Source of the DNA: Orthonyx spaldingii
Lineage: Eukaryota; Chordata; Aves; Passeriformes; Orthonychidae
Assembly: GCA_013397795.1 (NCBI GenBank)
Contig: VZTJ01000748.1
Location: 1,647,926-1,711,925 of the forward strand
Length of the DNA: 64,000 nt
Direction: 5' to 3'
Shown here: one piece after another, positions 35,280 through 46,470 of the stretch
Layout of the letters: the number at the start of each line of letters is the position of its first letter
Position numbering within the stretch: the first letter of the stretch is position 1
Program-made: the position numbers and the translations under genes
Notes under the pieces: model-generated
Databases searched by the model: none
The model's input: the letters and a program-made list of their open reading frames with translations, nothing else
What the model was told of the DNA's origin: nothing

Positions 35280-38200
35280 AAGTAGCTGTGACTCGCAGAC
35301 TTAAGAAGTGAGAGTTTCCAATCTTAAAGCCCACAGCAAATCTTGAGCAGTGTCAGGAAAAGCTCCTTTGAATTGCCTAGAAACAGCTGATGTTAAAGAA
35401 TATGTGGCAAAACTGTTTTCTAAGGGACCAGAGAAGCACAGTCAAAAGATTACCCTGGAAAATGGAAAGAAACTCTGTTTTAGTCTCATGCAAACTTTAA
35501 CCAAGTCTTTGTTTTAATAATATTTTTGGCCTCTTAAGATAGCATTTTGTTTCTCTGTAGATGATAAAAACTTCCAGCAGGCTTGTGTACAGAATTTTAG
35601 ATTGCATGCTCATACACAAGAAGCCAGTGAGGAAGAAATGGAAAAATCTCTGTTCTGTTTTGGGTTTTTTTAGAAATTCTCCCATCATACCCCTCTCCCC
35701 TGCCTGGGACTAAAACCTGACTTCCTCTGGTATCCTGCTAGATGGCAGTGTCACACAACATCAGCAGTAAGCAAAGGCTTCGTTCTTTTATATAACAAAA
35801 ATCAAAACAGATTTCCCTCTCCTGTTATAGAAATTTAAAGAAAAGTTATTGATGTTTGATCTGATAACTTCTTTTTGTGTTCTTGCTTTCAATTATTCAA
35901 CAACTGATATTTTGACAAGTGGAGTAAAAGTCTTTTGGGGCATATATTTATTATTTTAAAATAGAAATTTTTTTCTGAGGTCCAATAGTTTTGTAGGCAT
36001 TTGGGGGAAAATTAGGTTGTTTCATGGTGTATGACACTGCTCATGTGAATTTGGGTTTTTCCATCCTAAAATTTTAACAACACAGAGCAGTGCAGAGCTC
36101 TAGATGTACTTGTCTGGGATTCTGCCCTTTAAAATAATTGCATCTGGACCTCTCTAGGTGCTCCAACTACTTTCCCTTGAATTAAACAAAGATCATATTT
36201 TTATCTTGGTGTATGATTTATTACCTACTAGAAATGCCAGTCTGGCTTTGAGTGTGCAGGAGGCTGCCCATGTAACTGCACTGGAAATATTTATATATTT
36301 ATTTTTGTTGATTGTATCTGTTGTGACTTTCAGCTGGACACAGAAATTTGCTAACTTGCTTGACTTCATTTTTGGTGCAATATTACCTGCCATGACACAT
36401 ACTAGTATGTGTGTCTGTTTATGTGAGAGTGATCAGATAAGAAGAAAATTAAGGAAGTGGTAAGTGGTCAAAAGTCAGGAAGGTTAAGATTTCCTTGGAG
36501 AAATTATAAGTACAGTGAGTTCTGTAAAACTGATACAAGTGTTTTATAAAACTGATACAAGGTCTTATACATCTTGATGAACGTAATTTTGGTACTTTTC
36601 TGTGTTTGAGTTTAGTTCTGGATGCTGTCTCTTGCTTTGTAGGGAGTCCGAACTGGAGTGCCAGGTTTTGGGAGAGGAGGGGTTTCAGAGTGGTTGAGAA
36701 CTGCAGAAGTGCCGGCTGTGCTCTGTGTGCAGTGGTGCCTTCACCTAAAAGGGATGCTGTATGTGCAGTGGCAGCCTCATCTCGCATGAAGTGGGCGTGC
36801 TTGGTCTAAAACGAAAATGCAAAGCAGGTTTTGTTAAAAAAAAAAGGCTAAGTGAGGATGCCAGGGTTGGAGAAGTAACACCCCTGCAAGAGGAATATGG
36901 GCACTTCCACAGATAATGCACAACTTGTGCTTGGCTTTCACTCATTTGTGCTCTCAGTTTCTCTGTCTATTCTGGCAGTTTCTAAAATTCAAGAAGAGAA
37001 GGAAAATTACCTAAGAGTATGAAGTGAAAAACACAGATGATTGCAGTAGCTCAGACCTGCTGGAAGGTAAAATTGAGTGACTATCCAAAACAGTCACTGT
37101 ATGGATGCTCCAAAAATACTACAGCAGTGGTTTTCTCACTTCTATATAGTCTGTCTGCTGCCTCTGCGATGAGTTAAAAATAGGTTTTGGTAGAATATAT
37201 TAGAGTATGTTATGATCAATTTTTAGCACTGCATTATTTATTACTTTAAAGAAGAATAAATAAAGCCAGATTGCTTTCATTTCTAAACCAACTAATCCTC
37301 TGTTTCTCCAGAGTGAGTAAATACTTATTAAGTTGAATTTCAATATTGTACATTATTACTTGAGTAAATATCTATCGAAGCTCATAAGCGAGCTAAGGAG
37401 TTGGCAGCACAAGTGGTTTTGGTCTCTTCTCTCAGGACCTTGTGACAATTAAATGAGAAAAATGATGTTGCTGAACCCTTGAGCCCTTTGGGATCCCATA
37501 ATTGCCTTGAACTTTTTTTTGAGATCATCATGAAGAGCTGGCTTCAGACAAGGTCTTTGTCAGCTTTATGACACCCTGATGGCCAACAGCTTGTGCCTGA
37601 TGGAATGAAAATGTGCAAGCAGATGTGTCCACTTCAGCATGGACATCTGACCCTCAGCCATTTCCATTTATTGTCAACATATGGGACAGGCAAAACTGGG
37701 CACACTCAGATTTAGGGAAGAAAAGAGAGGATGGCACAAGGCACCAGAATTACCATGTGAGGGAATGGGCTATGAGAAAGCCAAGGAAATAGGACCTCCA
37801 GCCCTCAGGAAACACCTGATGCCCCCATATTAGGCACTCTATGGGCAGGCAACCATCTGTGGCCCAGACATCTCACCCATTATGTACAAATCAGAGGTCA
37901 CCTTACTGAGGAGCAAAGTAGACAAATATATTGGGGTTGCACTGAATAAGTGGATAAGCAATAAGATAAAATCCTGCTTCAGCCCTGGATTGAGGAGAGG
38001 ATCATGGTTAGTGAATAAAACAAAGCACGTATCCATTAAATGATAATATGCTGGAAATGAGAATGAGGTTTCAAGGGAGAAAGAGTAGCAAAGGAAAAAG
38101 TCCAGGCTGCATTTAGTGCAAACAGGAGTTGGAGCTGGCTCGGCTGTCAGCAGTTGAGACAGGGGCAAAACCAACCCCATGGGACAGTGTTGGTGGGAGC

Positions 38201-41200
38201 CCTGGGGTGGGGGAGTGGAATGTTTGGGATGGTGCTCCATGGAGATGCTGTGGTGGAATCTGTGGGGAAAAGAAGGTGAAAAAGTCCATCTGTAAGCCTA
38301 TGTAAAAATTAAATAAGACCAGGCATAACTGATACAATAGAGATTACTTTCAGGAAGTGTCTGAGCATTTGCTCATCTTTTTCCACTTTTAATTAAAAAA
38401 AAAAAAAGTGTTTTAAATTGAAGAAAAGGAACAAGGCACATACCACAAGAGAACATTCTAAGAGAAAATGAAAAATAAAGACATGGAGGCATTTCCCAAA
38501 GGCATGGGGAAATATAAATAGTCTTGGGCTCCTTGTCATAGGGAAGAAATACTTGGTGTTGCTTTTATTTTTAGAAAGAGGGAAAAGTTATGAGACAGCC
38601 TGATATGAGCCGGCTGTCTGAAAATATCTGTCATTTTTAATGTATACCCCAGATATATCTGACCAGTCTGCTACTCATGTGAAAAACTTGAAAACAGAAA
38701 ATGTCGCTGTGGAAGGATTCATCTATCCTGACACAGGTGTCCAGAAGTTAAATACCTTGGTGCAAACTGTTCACCACAGACCCTTTCATCTGATAAAGGA
38801 GAAAAAGCATCATGGGTTGATAATCTGTCTCATGCTAAAATAAGTTGCTTGAGGCAGCCTAGGAAGATGTAAAATGGGTGGCTGGCTGAGGCATTTGTGT
38901 CTGAAATCCTCTGAAATAAATCTTGTTTACCAGAAACTCCTATTACTACATTGCTTTCAAAATGGAAGGCGGAGCAGACCAGAATGTTTGCTATGTATGA
39001 GTTAATTTTTGGAGGAGTAAGTGCTTTGCAATGTAGAAATCAAATACAATCTTAACACCTTCTTAAAATGTATTAGAGCTTATAAAGCACACTGCATTTT
39101 GGAGTAATAATTTCAAAACCTCTGAAAAAGAAACATGTCAGAGGTAGATGCAAAGTCATGTTTTCCAGCTGATCCACTGTGACAGGTTTTCAGTTGAACA
39201 AGAGTTCATGTACACTGAATTCATGCAGAATGGTAAATTTTACGTATTCATCATTGTATAATAAATCTGGAACTGGAAAATGAATTTAACTCAGAGACTA
39301 TAAAGAAGCTTTGTGAAATGTAGCTTCAAAACACAAAATCTCAAGCCAAACAATGTTCTTGTAATTCCTAGAGCCTCGTCATGATTCTCTGTAATTTGGT
39401 CAATTCCATGAACTGTATCAAGTAAAGCAGTAACCTGGGTGTCAGAAAGGAGTTCACAAAGCTGGAATTTCAACTTTAATTTAAAAAACTTTCAATTTTA
39501 CTTTTTAAGTCTTGAGACAATGACTGGTGACAGCCGCCTTTGCTGGGTCTGAGGAACTCCCAAATTGATTTATCCACACTGGTAGTTGGTGAGAACCTGA
39601 AACCATTGGCACTAACATCCCTCTTGGTTGTCATTGCCCTGGATGACACTGCAGAATTGTATCACCCTTATGAGCAACCCTGTCTGAATTTCGGGATATT
39701 CTGTGTTGCACAAGGGACTTAATGACCACTACGATCACTCAAGTCCTGAAGGTAAAGGTCTAAAAGAGCCATGCTCTGGTAGGAAAGAAAGTCTTGACAT
39801 TTAGGAGCTGAAAATGTCACCTCTAAAGAGATGGAAAATTTTGAGGAGTGAATTTAGAAAGTAGTTTGCAGAAATTTAGGTTCACTCTTCATGTTACTGG
39901 TTTCAGTGAGGTCTGCTAACTATCATTGGCACAGTGTGAGTGATTTTAGTCTAAAGGGTAGCCAGCTTTCTGCCACTTGAAACAGGTACCAAGCAAGAAG
40001 GCAATGGAGAGGGTACCTTTATCTGTGATTACCTCCAAAAAATGCCCTTTTCTGTTATTAAATCTTCTATGAGTTATTACTCATGACTCTTAAGTGCCAG
40101 GCCATTCTGCTTATGCTGGAAATAATCTTGTTAGATCTCTTACTGCAGCAGCAGAAGGTATGTTTTCTGGCATGTCTGTATCCGCACCTGTGGCTCTTAT
40201 CCGTACAGAGCATGAGAAAATGCTTTCCCATGCTTGACCTGTAGACCTTTGTACATGGGACAATGCACACTCATTGTATAGTGTTGTTTTTCATGGTTCT
40301 TTCTTATATATACTATGGTAAAAGTGTCATGGCATTACATCCTATTGCTGTGAGGTATAATGTTATAATACTACCCGAGGAAATACAACAAGTCATATAT
40401 ATGTGCATTTGAGATGTAATTCTTCAAAGAGTAGTGAGCACAAAGGTGGCTGGACCTACTTACAAGTAACGAGGGAGTGCAGACTCTGTAGAAAGTGTTT
40501 GCAGGGATGTTCCTTCTCCAATACAGCTTCTCCTTTTTCAGCATGCAAGTGATGGAGCAATTAGCAGCGATGCAGACTCAGATAACCTCCATCTCCCATC
40601 ACAGTTTATTACTTCATTTGTAGATTAAACAGGAGAGGTTCACAATGTGTTTTCCATGTAAAGTAATCTAGCATTTTATGTTTCTCTGTCAGACACAGTG
40701 AAAAAAAACAGTGGCAGAAGCTGATGCCTGTGTACATAGCTGTGGCAGAGTTGTGATATCTTTTGAGAAATAGGGTGTGAACATATAATAAAAGACTACA
40801 GGAGACGTTTTTCACTTTGTGGCTAAGGTTAAAAAAGAAATGTAACTCCTCAGTTCTGCAACTCTGCACTGGAGAAGCTTGTTCTGAAGGAGCAACTTGA
40901 AGGCTTTTTCCTAGGAGGACTCCTACATGTACTAGAAATAGCCGGGTGCAACATGCCCTAGTTACGGCCCCTGTACGAGGGGCGGCACATCGACGACAAT
41001 GCGGTGGGAGCAAGCCAGCTTCACAGCCACTGGCAGCAGGAGAAGCATGGCAGTGAGAGCTCCAGCTGCTCCTCTGGCACCTGCAACCCATAAACAGGAC
41101 ATGCTTGCACAGAAGAGGAAAGTGTTTACATTGTCTTCGCTGTTTTCCTGAGTTTTGACAGGAGGAGAGAAAAGGCAGGAATAGGGACATGGCAGTGAAG

Positions 41201-43209
41201 TCCTTACCTTGGGCTTTGCCACTCACCAGGGCAGGGAAGAAAAGGGGTCCCTGCTCTTTCACATTGCCCAGGACCCCTCTGTCCTGCCTGGCACACAGCA
41301 GGATGAGTGGCACTTGTGTTAATCACAATGCCAGGAATAGTCCTACCATTTTCCCAAGAAACAACCTGAGATTAGGCCCCCTGCCTTCTCTGTCACATGT
41401 TTTGGGGGAATTGTGAAGGTCTTGTGGGACTCTTTGACCAAAGAAATCTTGGCACAAAGGGCAGTTATCTGTCTCCCTGTACTGTGACGAGAAAAAGCGA
41501 TAGGAAAATGCAAGTCTATCACCTCAAAAGTTGGCTGATGATGTAGTCAGCTGCAGTGTCTGGAGTTCTGGGGATTTTACTGAGTAAAAAACTTACTAAG
41601 TTTCAGGTTCTCTCTCATTAAGTGAGACCTTAGGATCCTTTAAATAGACTTGTGTGATTATGGCTAACCCAGTATAGCTAAAGCTGCTTTATTAATTACA
41701 TTGACATGTTGGGTTGTAACATGCTAAAAATATCAGTGCTGAAAATCTTGGTCATTTCTTATTTTCAGCACGGCTGCATTCTTTATACATATTGTCAAAT
41801 CACTGTGCTGGAGCTGGACCAGGGTTATCACAGACAGGGCTTTATTATTTGAGCAAAGGTATTTCTTTGTTATTTCAAAAGGAAACAGAAGATAGGCGAT
41901 AAGCTAACAAACTCACAATGGGTGGAAGTTCATTAAAAATATATGTCCTTGTTGTGTGCATGATGTATTTAGATATTAAGCCCTTTGGAGCAGCAGGTGT
42001 TTGTACAGTGTCATTACAATGGGGCCTCGTGTGTCACCAGATTTCCAGAGCTGATGGCAATCAAAGATGGCTTTTTGGCTTGCTGGCAAGATCATTGAGG
42101 TCAGGGAGACGGTGCTTGCGTACAAAGAGCAAGGCAGTGCAGTTGTGAGGGGCAGTGGGGGCGATGGGCAGGGGACTGGAATGAGCACCTGCCACGCAGA
42201 GCCCAGCGTGTTTCTTTTTGGCAGTCTGTATGTCAGAGGTAGTATGTTGCTGAAGTTACTTTCCAAACACCTTTTTTTCCACCCCTTTTAATATAAATAT
42301 TGCATTAAGCAGTGGTCTAGCTTCATAATACACAAGTAGGTTGAAGTGCTGTCACGGCTGCCTTGCATACCACCTGCAAATACAGCTTAAAAATACGCTG
42401 AGTGCCAAATTAAACAGGAAGAGCAGGCAATGCACTCTTAATGCCTTGTCTCGTGCTTAAGTCTGGAGCACAGGTTAGCAATCACGTGATAAAATATCAC
42501 ACCCCTGCCTTTTGATATGACTTTCACTGACTGCCATTTCAGGCAGGTGATGGAAATCTGGACCATTTTCCAATACTGTGAGCAGGTGGAGCTGGTTGCT
42601 GGGCACATCAGGCATTTAACCTTCATAGTGTTGGAAGCACAAGAGTTTGCTCCTGTAAAATGATTGCTTCACCCTCCATTTGAGACACCATGGAGGTAAA
42701 GCAGCAAGGTTAGTGACTAGGTAGATGCACAGAGGTACCACTATGGTAATCCCCCTAGATTCCTTGGCATAAGGAAGCGTGACAAAACCTCTCAAGTTAG
42801 CTGATCTGCAGCTAATTTTTTTAGGGAACAAGCAGCTGCTGAAAGTGCATTGAAAAGACACTTCTGCTTCATGAAAATACCCAGCCTAGTACATCTTCTT
42901 GCTTGTTAGTGGCAAGGAGTCCTGCCTCCACTCTTTCCCCTGGTCGTTCCTGACTTTCTGGGAGCACAGTGGGAGCAGGAGAGTCGCCCCAGGCACAGAT
43001 GCACTTTGAACTCCTCCAGGAGGTGCAGGGCTTCCACCTCCACTGATAGCCAGGGCACTGAGGGTGCACACCCTGCCTGTGGCCGGGCCCTGGATCCAGC
43101 ACTGCCCTCCAATATTTTGACACATAAAGTACCCCCTCTGCGGGTTCTCATGCACATGAAGACCTCCAGGTGTGTGAGACACAAACACCTCCAGGCAGTC
43201 TGAGGACAT

Positions 43210-43413
43210 GGGATACTGTCCCACACGGGGCTCTGTCCCACATAGGACACTGTCCCACACGGGACACTGTCCCACACAGGACGTTCTCCTACATGGCACA
43301 CTGTCCCACACGGGACACTGTCCCACATGGCACACTCTCTCACACAGGACGCTGTCCCACACGGCACGCTGTCCCACCCGGGACGCTGTCCCACCCGGGA
43401 CGCTGTCCTGTGT
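43210..43413. repeat. 17-bp minisatellite, 12 units, each a short dyad
   Basis: Twelve consecutive 17-bp units, 204 bp in all, have the core GGGACACTGTCCCACAC with 0-5 changes each. The core GGGACA-C-TGTCCC is an inverted repeat, so each transcribed unit can form a 5-bp stem (GGGAC/GUCCC) with a 3-nt loop. The array ends 102 bp before the terminal exon. Because 17 is not divisible by 3 and the unit lacks stop codons on either strand, it opens spurious frames of 80-190 codons, including long minus-strand ones from about 42886 to 43478. These are not genes. Confidence 0.95.
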
Positions 43414-43515
43414 GAGCTGTGCCTGAGCTCAGTTAGGCCAGCGCCGGCCCTCTGGGCGAGCTGCTCTCCCCACGTCACCTAAAAGCGCGATCACGCTTTC
43501 CCTTTCTCTTAACAG

Positions 43516-43530
43516 ATAATCCTGAAATAG
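43516..43530 (+). CDS. MBNL2: MBNL2 terminal coding exon, frame 1: ...NQ-IILK-stop
   Basis: After acceptor TTAACAG the exon reads ATA ATC CTG AAA TAG. Joined to the 95-nt exon (ending CAG) this gives ANQIILK and stop, the C-terminus known for the main MBNL2 isoform. The exon continues without a break into the 3' UTR. Splicing with the 95-nt exon excluded uses the other frame of the same exon, listed separately. Confidence 0.94.
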   Translation: MILK

Positions 43531-43643
43531 CCGGCAGGAGTGGAACGGAGTGTCACGAAGCCTCCCTGCGGACGGCCAAGCACGGCTACTGTACATACTA
43601 CCCCGTCTCCTCCTCTCTAGAGTTGCCACAAACTGCATGCTAA
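43516..43643 (+). CDS. MBNL2: MBNL2 terminal exon, alternative frame (95-nt exon skipped): 42-codon tail
   Basis: When the 154- or 36-nt exon, both ending in a phase-1 G, joins this exon directly, the first codon is G+AT (Asp). The frame then runs 42 codons to TAA at 43641-43643. It starts DNPEIAGRSGTECHEASL and ends TYYPVSSSLELPQTAC. The same type of tail, ending in ELPQTAC, occurs in muscleblind-like isoforms that skip the equivalent exon, which supports real coding use. It overlaps the IILK stop codon in another frame, so the first 15 nt are dual-coding and the rest is coding in one isoform and 3' UTR in the other. The tail has several Cys and Tyr residues and no known domain. Confidence 0.85.
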
Positions 43644-44497
43644 GTCAAGAATTTGTTCTTATGGACAAATCAAAAACTCAAAAAAGCTAGTGCTGCTATG
43701 TCATATATGAATATTAAATATGGTATGCTTACTATACTCCAACCTAAAATAGTTAACTACCTGATGCCAGCTGTGATGTTTCAAGACATAAAGGGTAACA
43801 TTTAGTTTTAAAGATTTTCTAAGCATAGTTTAATTATTGCAAATATTGTCGTTTCTCCATAACTACACCTAACGGAAATGGTCCAGATCAGTTAGTCTCG
43901 TGAGATTCAATGTTTATGAATCTTTTGAGCTCAGCAATAATTGAGTTGCATTGGCTAAAAACTTTCCCCAGTTGCAGGTTTAATTTTCACCCAAACTATG
44001 ATTCGGGGTTTTCTTCTCAGTTAAAAAAAATCTTGGTTTTGCTCCTTTGGTGAGTTGATTCCAAGACAGAGGAAGTGAAACGCAGCCCGGTGTCCTGCAC
44101 ATCATCCTGCCAATCTGATATTTTTAGCCAGAAGTCCAAAGTAAAGCACAAAGGCTTTAGATGCACATGGTTGGTGTTTGACTTGTATGGAGAAGTTGCA
44201 TTTGAATCATAGCAGAATAGCAGATGAAAATTTTAAAAATTTTGCACAGTATGAACTTCATACCCCTTTCAACCCCCAAAAGAACAAAGTCTTGAGAATA
44301 TTATTTTACAAGTATATTTATAATGTTTTTAAAATAGACTTTGCAGAAGTGCCTAAATTTTGTCACATCAGACTTGATGAAAGTGAGCCTGATGCCAACA
44401 GTCAAATCTCACCGGACGCAAATAATCTTTGAAACTCATAGTCAGGTTACCAAGAAGATCCAAGCTGTTAAGAAGTAACTTCTAGAAGTATAAACTC

Positions 44498-44518
44498 AAA
44501 CAAAACAAAACAAAACAA
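44498..44518. repeat. (AAAAC)n simple repeat in the 3' UTR
   Basis: Four CAAAA units in tandem. A minor simple repeat. Confidence 0.85.
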
Positions 44519-44679
44519 GACCAAACTAACAAAAGAAAAGGCGAAAAAGAAGGCTGTAGATTAAGAGATTGTATGATACTCTAATTTAATTAAAATTCAG
44601 TCGAGTCACTGAAACTTCATAGGTGACTTTAATCTAGGCTATTAACTGAACACTAAGAATGTAGAATGAGATTCAGTTT

Positions 44680-44685
44680 AATAAA
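44680..44685 (+). terminator. MBNL2: Candidate proximal polyadenylation signal AATAAA
   Basis: AATAAA in TTTAATAAATCATTACTG, about 1.15 kb into the 3' UTR. Use would give a short-UTR isoform. The signal is present; use is inferred. Confidence 0.45.
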
Positions 44686-46445
44686 TCATTACTGTATTTG
44701 CATTTTTTAAATTGGATTATAAGATTGTAACCAGATTAGAGTGGAGAAAAAATAGTTCTTTTAATTGTTTTTCTTTAAAAACATATTTTATGTCACAAAA
44801 GTATGAAGATATCTTTAATACAATTATATACATGTTATATATACATACATACATATATATGGATGAAGCAGATTTTAATGTTGTTTACTTTTTTAAATAC
44901 TTTGTTGATTTACAAGGTAATTATATATGTATAATTAAAATTTCATTTGTTTGATTTGAGATTTGTTTCAAGCACTATTGTACCAAATATTTCATATTTC
45001 ACATTTTATATGTTGCACATGTATCACATAAATGACATAGTTTTTAAATTATTGTTTAAAAAACCAAGACAGCTGTTATAAGTGGATATTATGTATAATT
45101 GTTTGCAGCATAAGTTTTCTATGTGGACATTACTAGTGATTGCAGTATTTTAACTTAACCTCTTCAGATTGATTGTAAACTATTTTAAACTTTGGCAGCA
45201 CTGCCTGTTCAGAACGACTAAAGGCACTAACCATATTATTATTTGTCTAGGAAATTATTTTCCAGGCTAAATCTTGTTTGTCCGATGTCTAATTACTATC
45301 TATTTATATATAAAGCTGGAGATTTGATCATCCGAAAGAAAAAAAAAAATAATCACAATTCGGTTGTAAAATTAACATAGTGCTTGTAACGTTGCGTTAG
45401 TTTAATTTGTGGAAAAATAACGTATCTTAACTTGTTACTTTAGCAGTTAAGGTATTACCATTATATACTATTAAAACACTAATATTTGTAGACTTTCTCA
45501 GTCATTATAACTAGGTAGTTGACACTGCAACTTGCCTATATCTGTCAAAGTTGTTTTTATTTTTTTATAATAGTTAATTTAGGCATTTGGGTAGCTTATT
45601 GTATAATACTAAATGGTAAATTATCCATGTTTAAATATTTTATGTAGATAACTCTTCAAGACATCGTTTTGTGTGAACTTTTTATGTTTCAAAATTACTG
45701 TTATTCTATGTTTTTTACAATTAATCCAATATTACTATTTTTTGCCCATGGATGACGAAGCTTCAGATACATCAGGTCTTTCATCCAGATATAAACTGAC
45801 AGACAAAAAGAGAAAATGTATTTTTAATAAGAGATCCACTTTCCGACTTTATGACTTTGTAATATTCCTGAAAACTGTACAAGTGCAAACCTATGCTAAC
45901 AGTAAGGAGGCAATTACAGAGATGTGCAAATACGTGTACAACAGATTCTGCATTTTATTTATTTATAAAGTAATTTTATAGACTATTTCAAAATTTGGGA
46001 AGATCTAAAACTATTTTTCTGTATAAATATTATTTGCCAAAACTTTGTTTATATTTTAAAAAAAAAGTCTAATGAAAATGATTAAATTTTAAATGCTTTG
46101 TTTAATTAAAAAAAAAAATACAACAAGAAATATAACCCCCTAAAAGAACCATGAGATGGGCCAACACGGAGACAGTGAATACTGTAGCTGAGACATGGTT
46201 TCAAGTGACTTGAGATGTCTCAGTGCTTATTTTCTTCAAAGGATACAGCACCTCACCAAAATACCTTTTTGTTTGCCTCTCTCATCCAGCATAATTGACA
46301 ACATGTACAATGAATATTTCGGTAACAGTTAAAAGAAACCCCTCCATTCACTCTTTTCCAGCATATATAATTACTAGTGGTCTGTTAAATAGCCATTCTA
46401 TTTCTGTTGTGACGTTAAATTCATTCACCAATGTACAACCACTGA

Positions 46446-46451
46446 AATAAA
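46446..46451 (+). terminator. MBNL2: Candidate distal polyadenylation signal AATAAA
   Basis: AATAAA in CTGAAATAAAAAGAAGC at the point where AT-rich UTR-like sequence gives way to GC-richer intergenic DNA. Probably the main 3' end of the long transcript. Confidence 0.6.
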
Positions 46452-46470
46452 AAGAAGCATTTTAAAATGA

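Larger units (their letters stand above)
28299..43515 (+). other. MBNL2: MBNL2 last intron (15.2 kb)
   Basis: GTTTGC donor; acceptor CTTTCTCTTAACAG at 43502-43515. The intron carries an antisense CR1 3' end (about 32.29-32.62 kb), a G(11) tract at 33505-33515, a possible cryptic TATA/first-exon arrangement near 35.1-35.3 kb, and a 17-bp minisatellite at 43210-43413. I searched by eye for a further alternative C-terminal exon and found none I could support. Other open frames look like chance. Confidence 0.88.
1..46470 (+). other. MBNL2: MBNL2 locus, 3' two-thirds (partial gene)
   Basis: The gene encodes a CCCH zinc-finger RNA-binding protein that controls alternative splicing and RNA localisation and recognises YGCY motifs. 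Eight coding exons in this window join in frame (984 nt including the IILK stop, 327 residues). Family knowledge puts about 58 residues (start codon, finger 1, first cysteine of finger 2) in an exon upstream. That gives about 385 residues with all optional exons, or 373 without the 36-nt exon, which fits MBNL2 proteins. MBNL2 is preferred over MBNL1 and MBNL3 because of [16 protein letters not shown] in finger 3, the [12 protein letters not shown] stretch and SVLHYQQALANAQLQQHAAF. The assignment comes from recognising the protein, not from alignment. The left edge is inside the intron after the first coding exon. Confidence 0.95.
43531..46470 (+). other. MBNL2: MBNL2 3' UTR (approximate end)
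   Basis: About 2.9 kb of very AT-rich sequence with many ATTTA and TTTTTATA motifs follows the stop and differs clearly from the GC-richer DNA that starts near 46470. Candidate poly(A) signals are at 44680 and 46446. A long, AU-rich 3' UTR is usual for MBNL2 and implies post-transcriptional control. Small open frames inside it (for example 45673-45981) are not supported as genes. The last base is inferred from the signal at 46446 and the composition change. Confidence 0.75.

Noticed and set aside
38640..38843. Possible alternative C-terminal exon after CCCCAG near 38651
   Set aside because: The peptide read in the required phase does not resemble the alternative muscleblind tails and there is no good donor or stop arrangement. 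Treated as chance.
41265..41310. CCTGGCACACAGCAGG, similar to the end of MIR or L2 elements
   Set aside because: Only about 17 bp match, with no adjoining core. Too short to call.
40609..41313. 234-codon minus-strand open frame in the last intron
   Set aside because: The longest unexplained frame in the window, but the peptide has no recognisable domain or composition bias. It lies in intron, overlaps other chance frames on both strands and has no promoter or splice context.
42886..43478. 163- and 190-codon minus-strand frames and two plus-strand frames with Cys/Val/Gly repeat peptides
   Set aside because: Produced by the stop-free 17-bp minisatellite read in rotating frames. They follow the repeat, not a gene.
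45673..45981. 102-codon open frame in the MBNL2 3' UTR
   Set aside because: It is AT-rich with Phe/Ile/Tyr bias typical of chance frames, lies well inside the UTR, and resembles no known protein.
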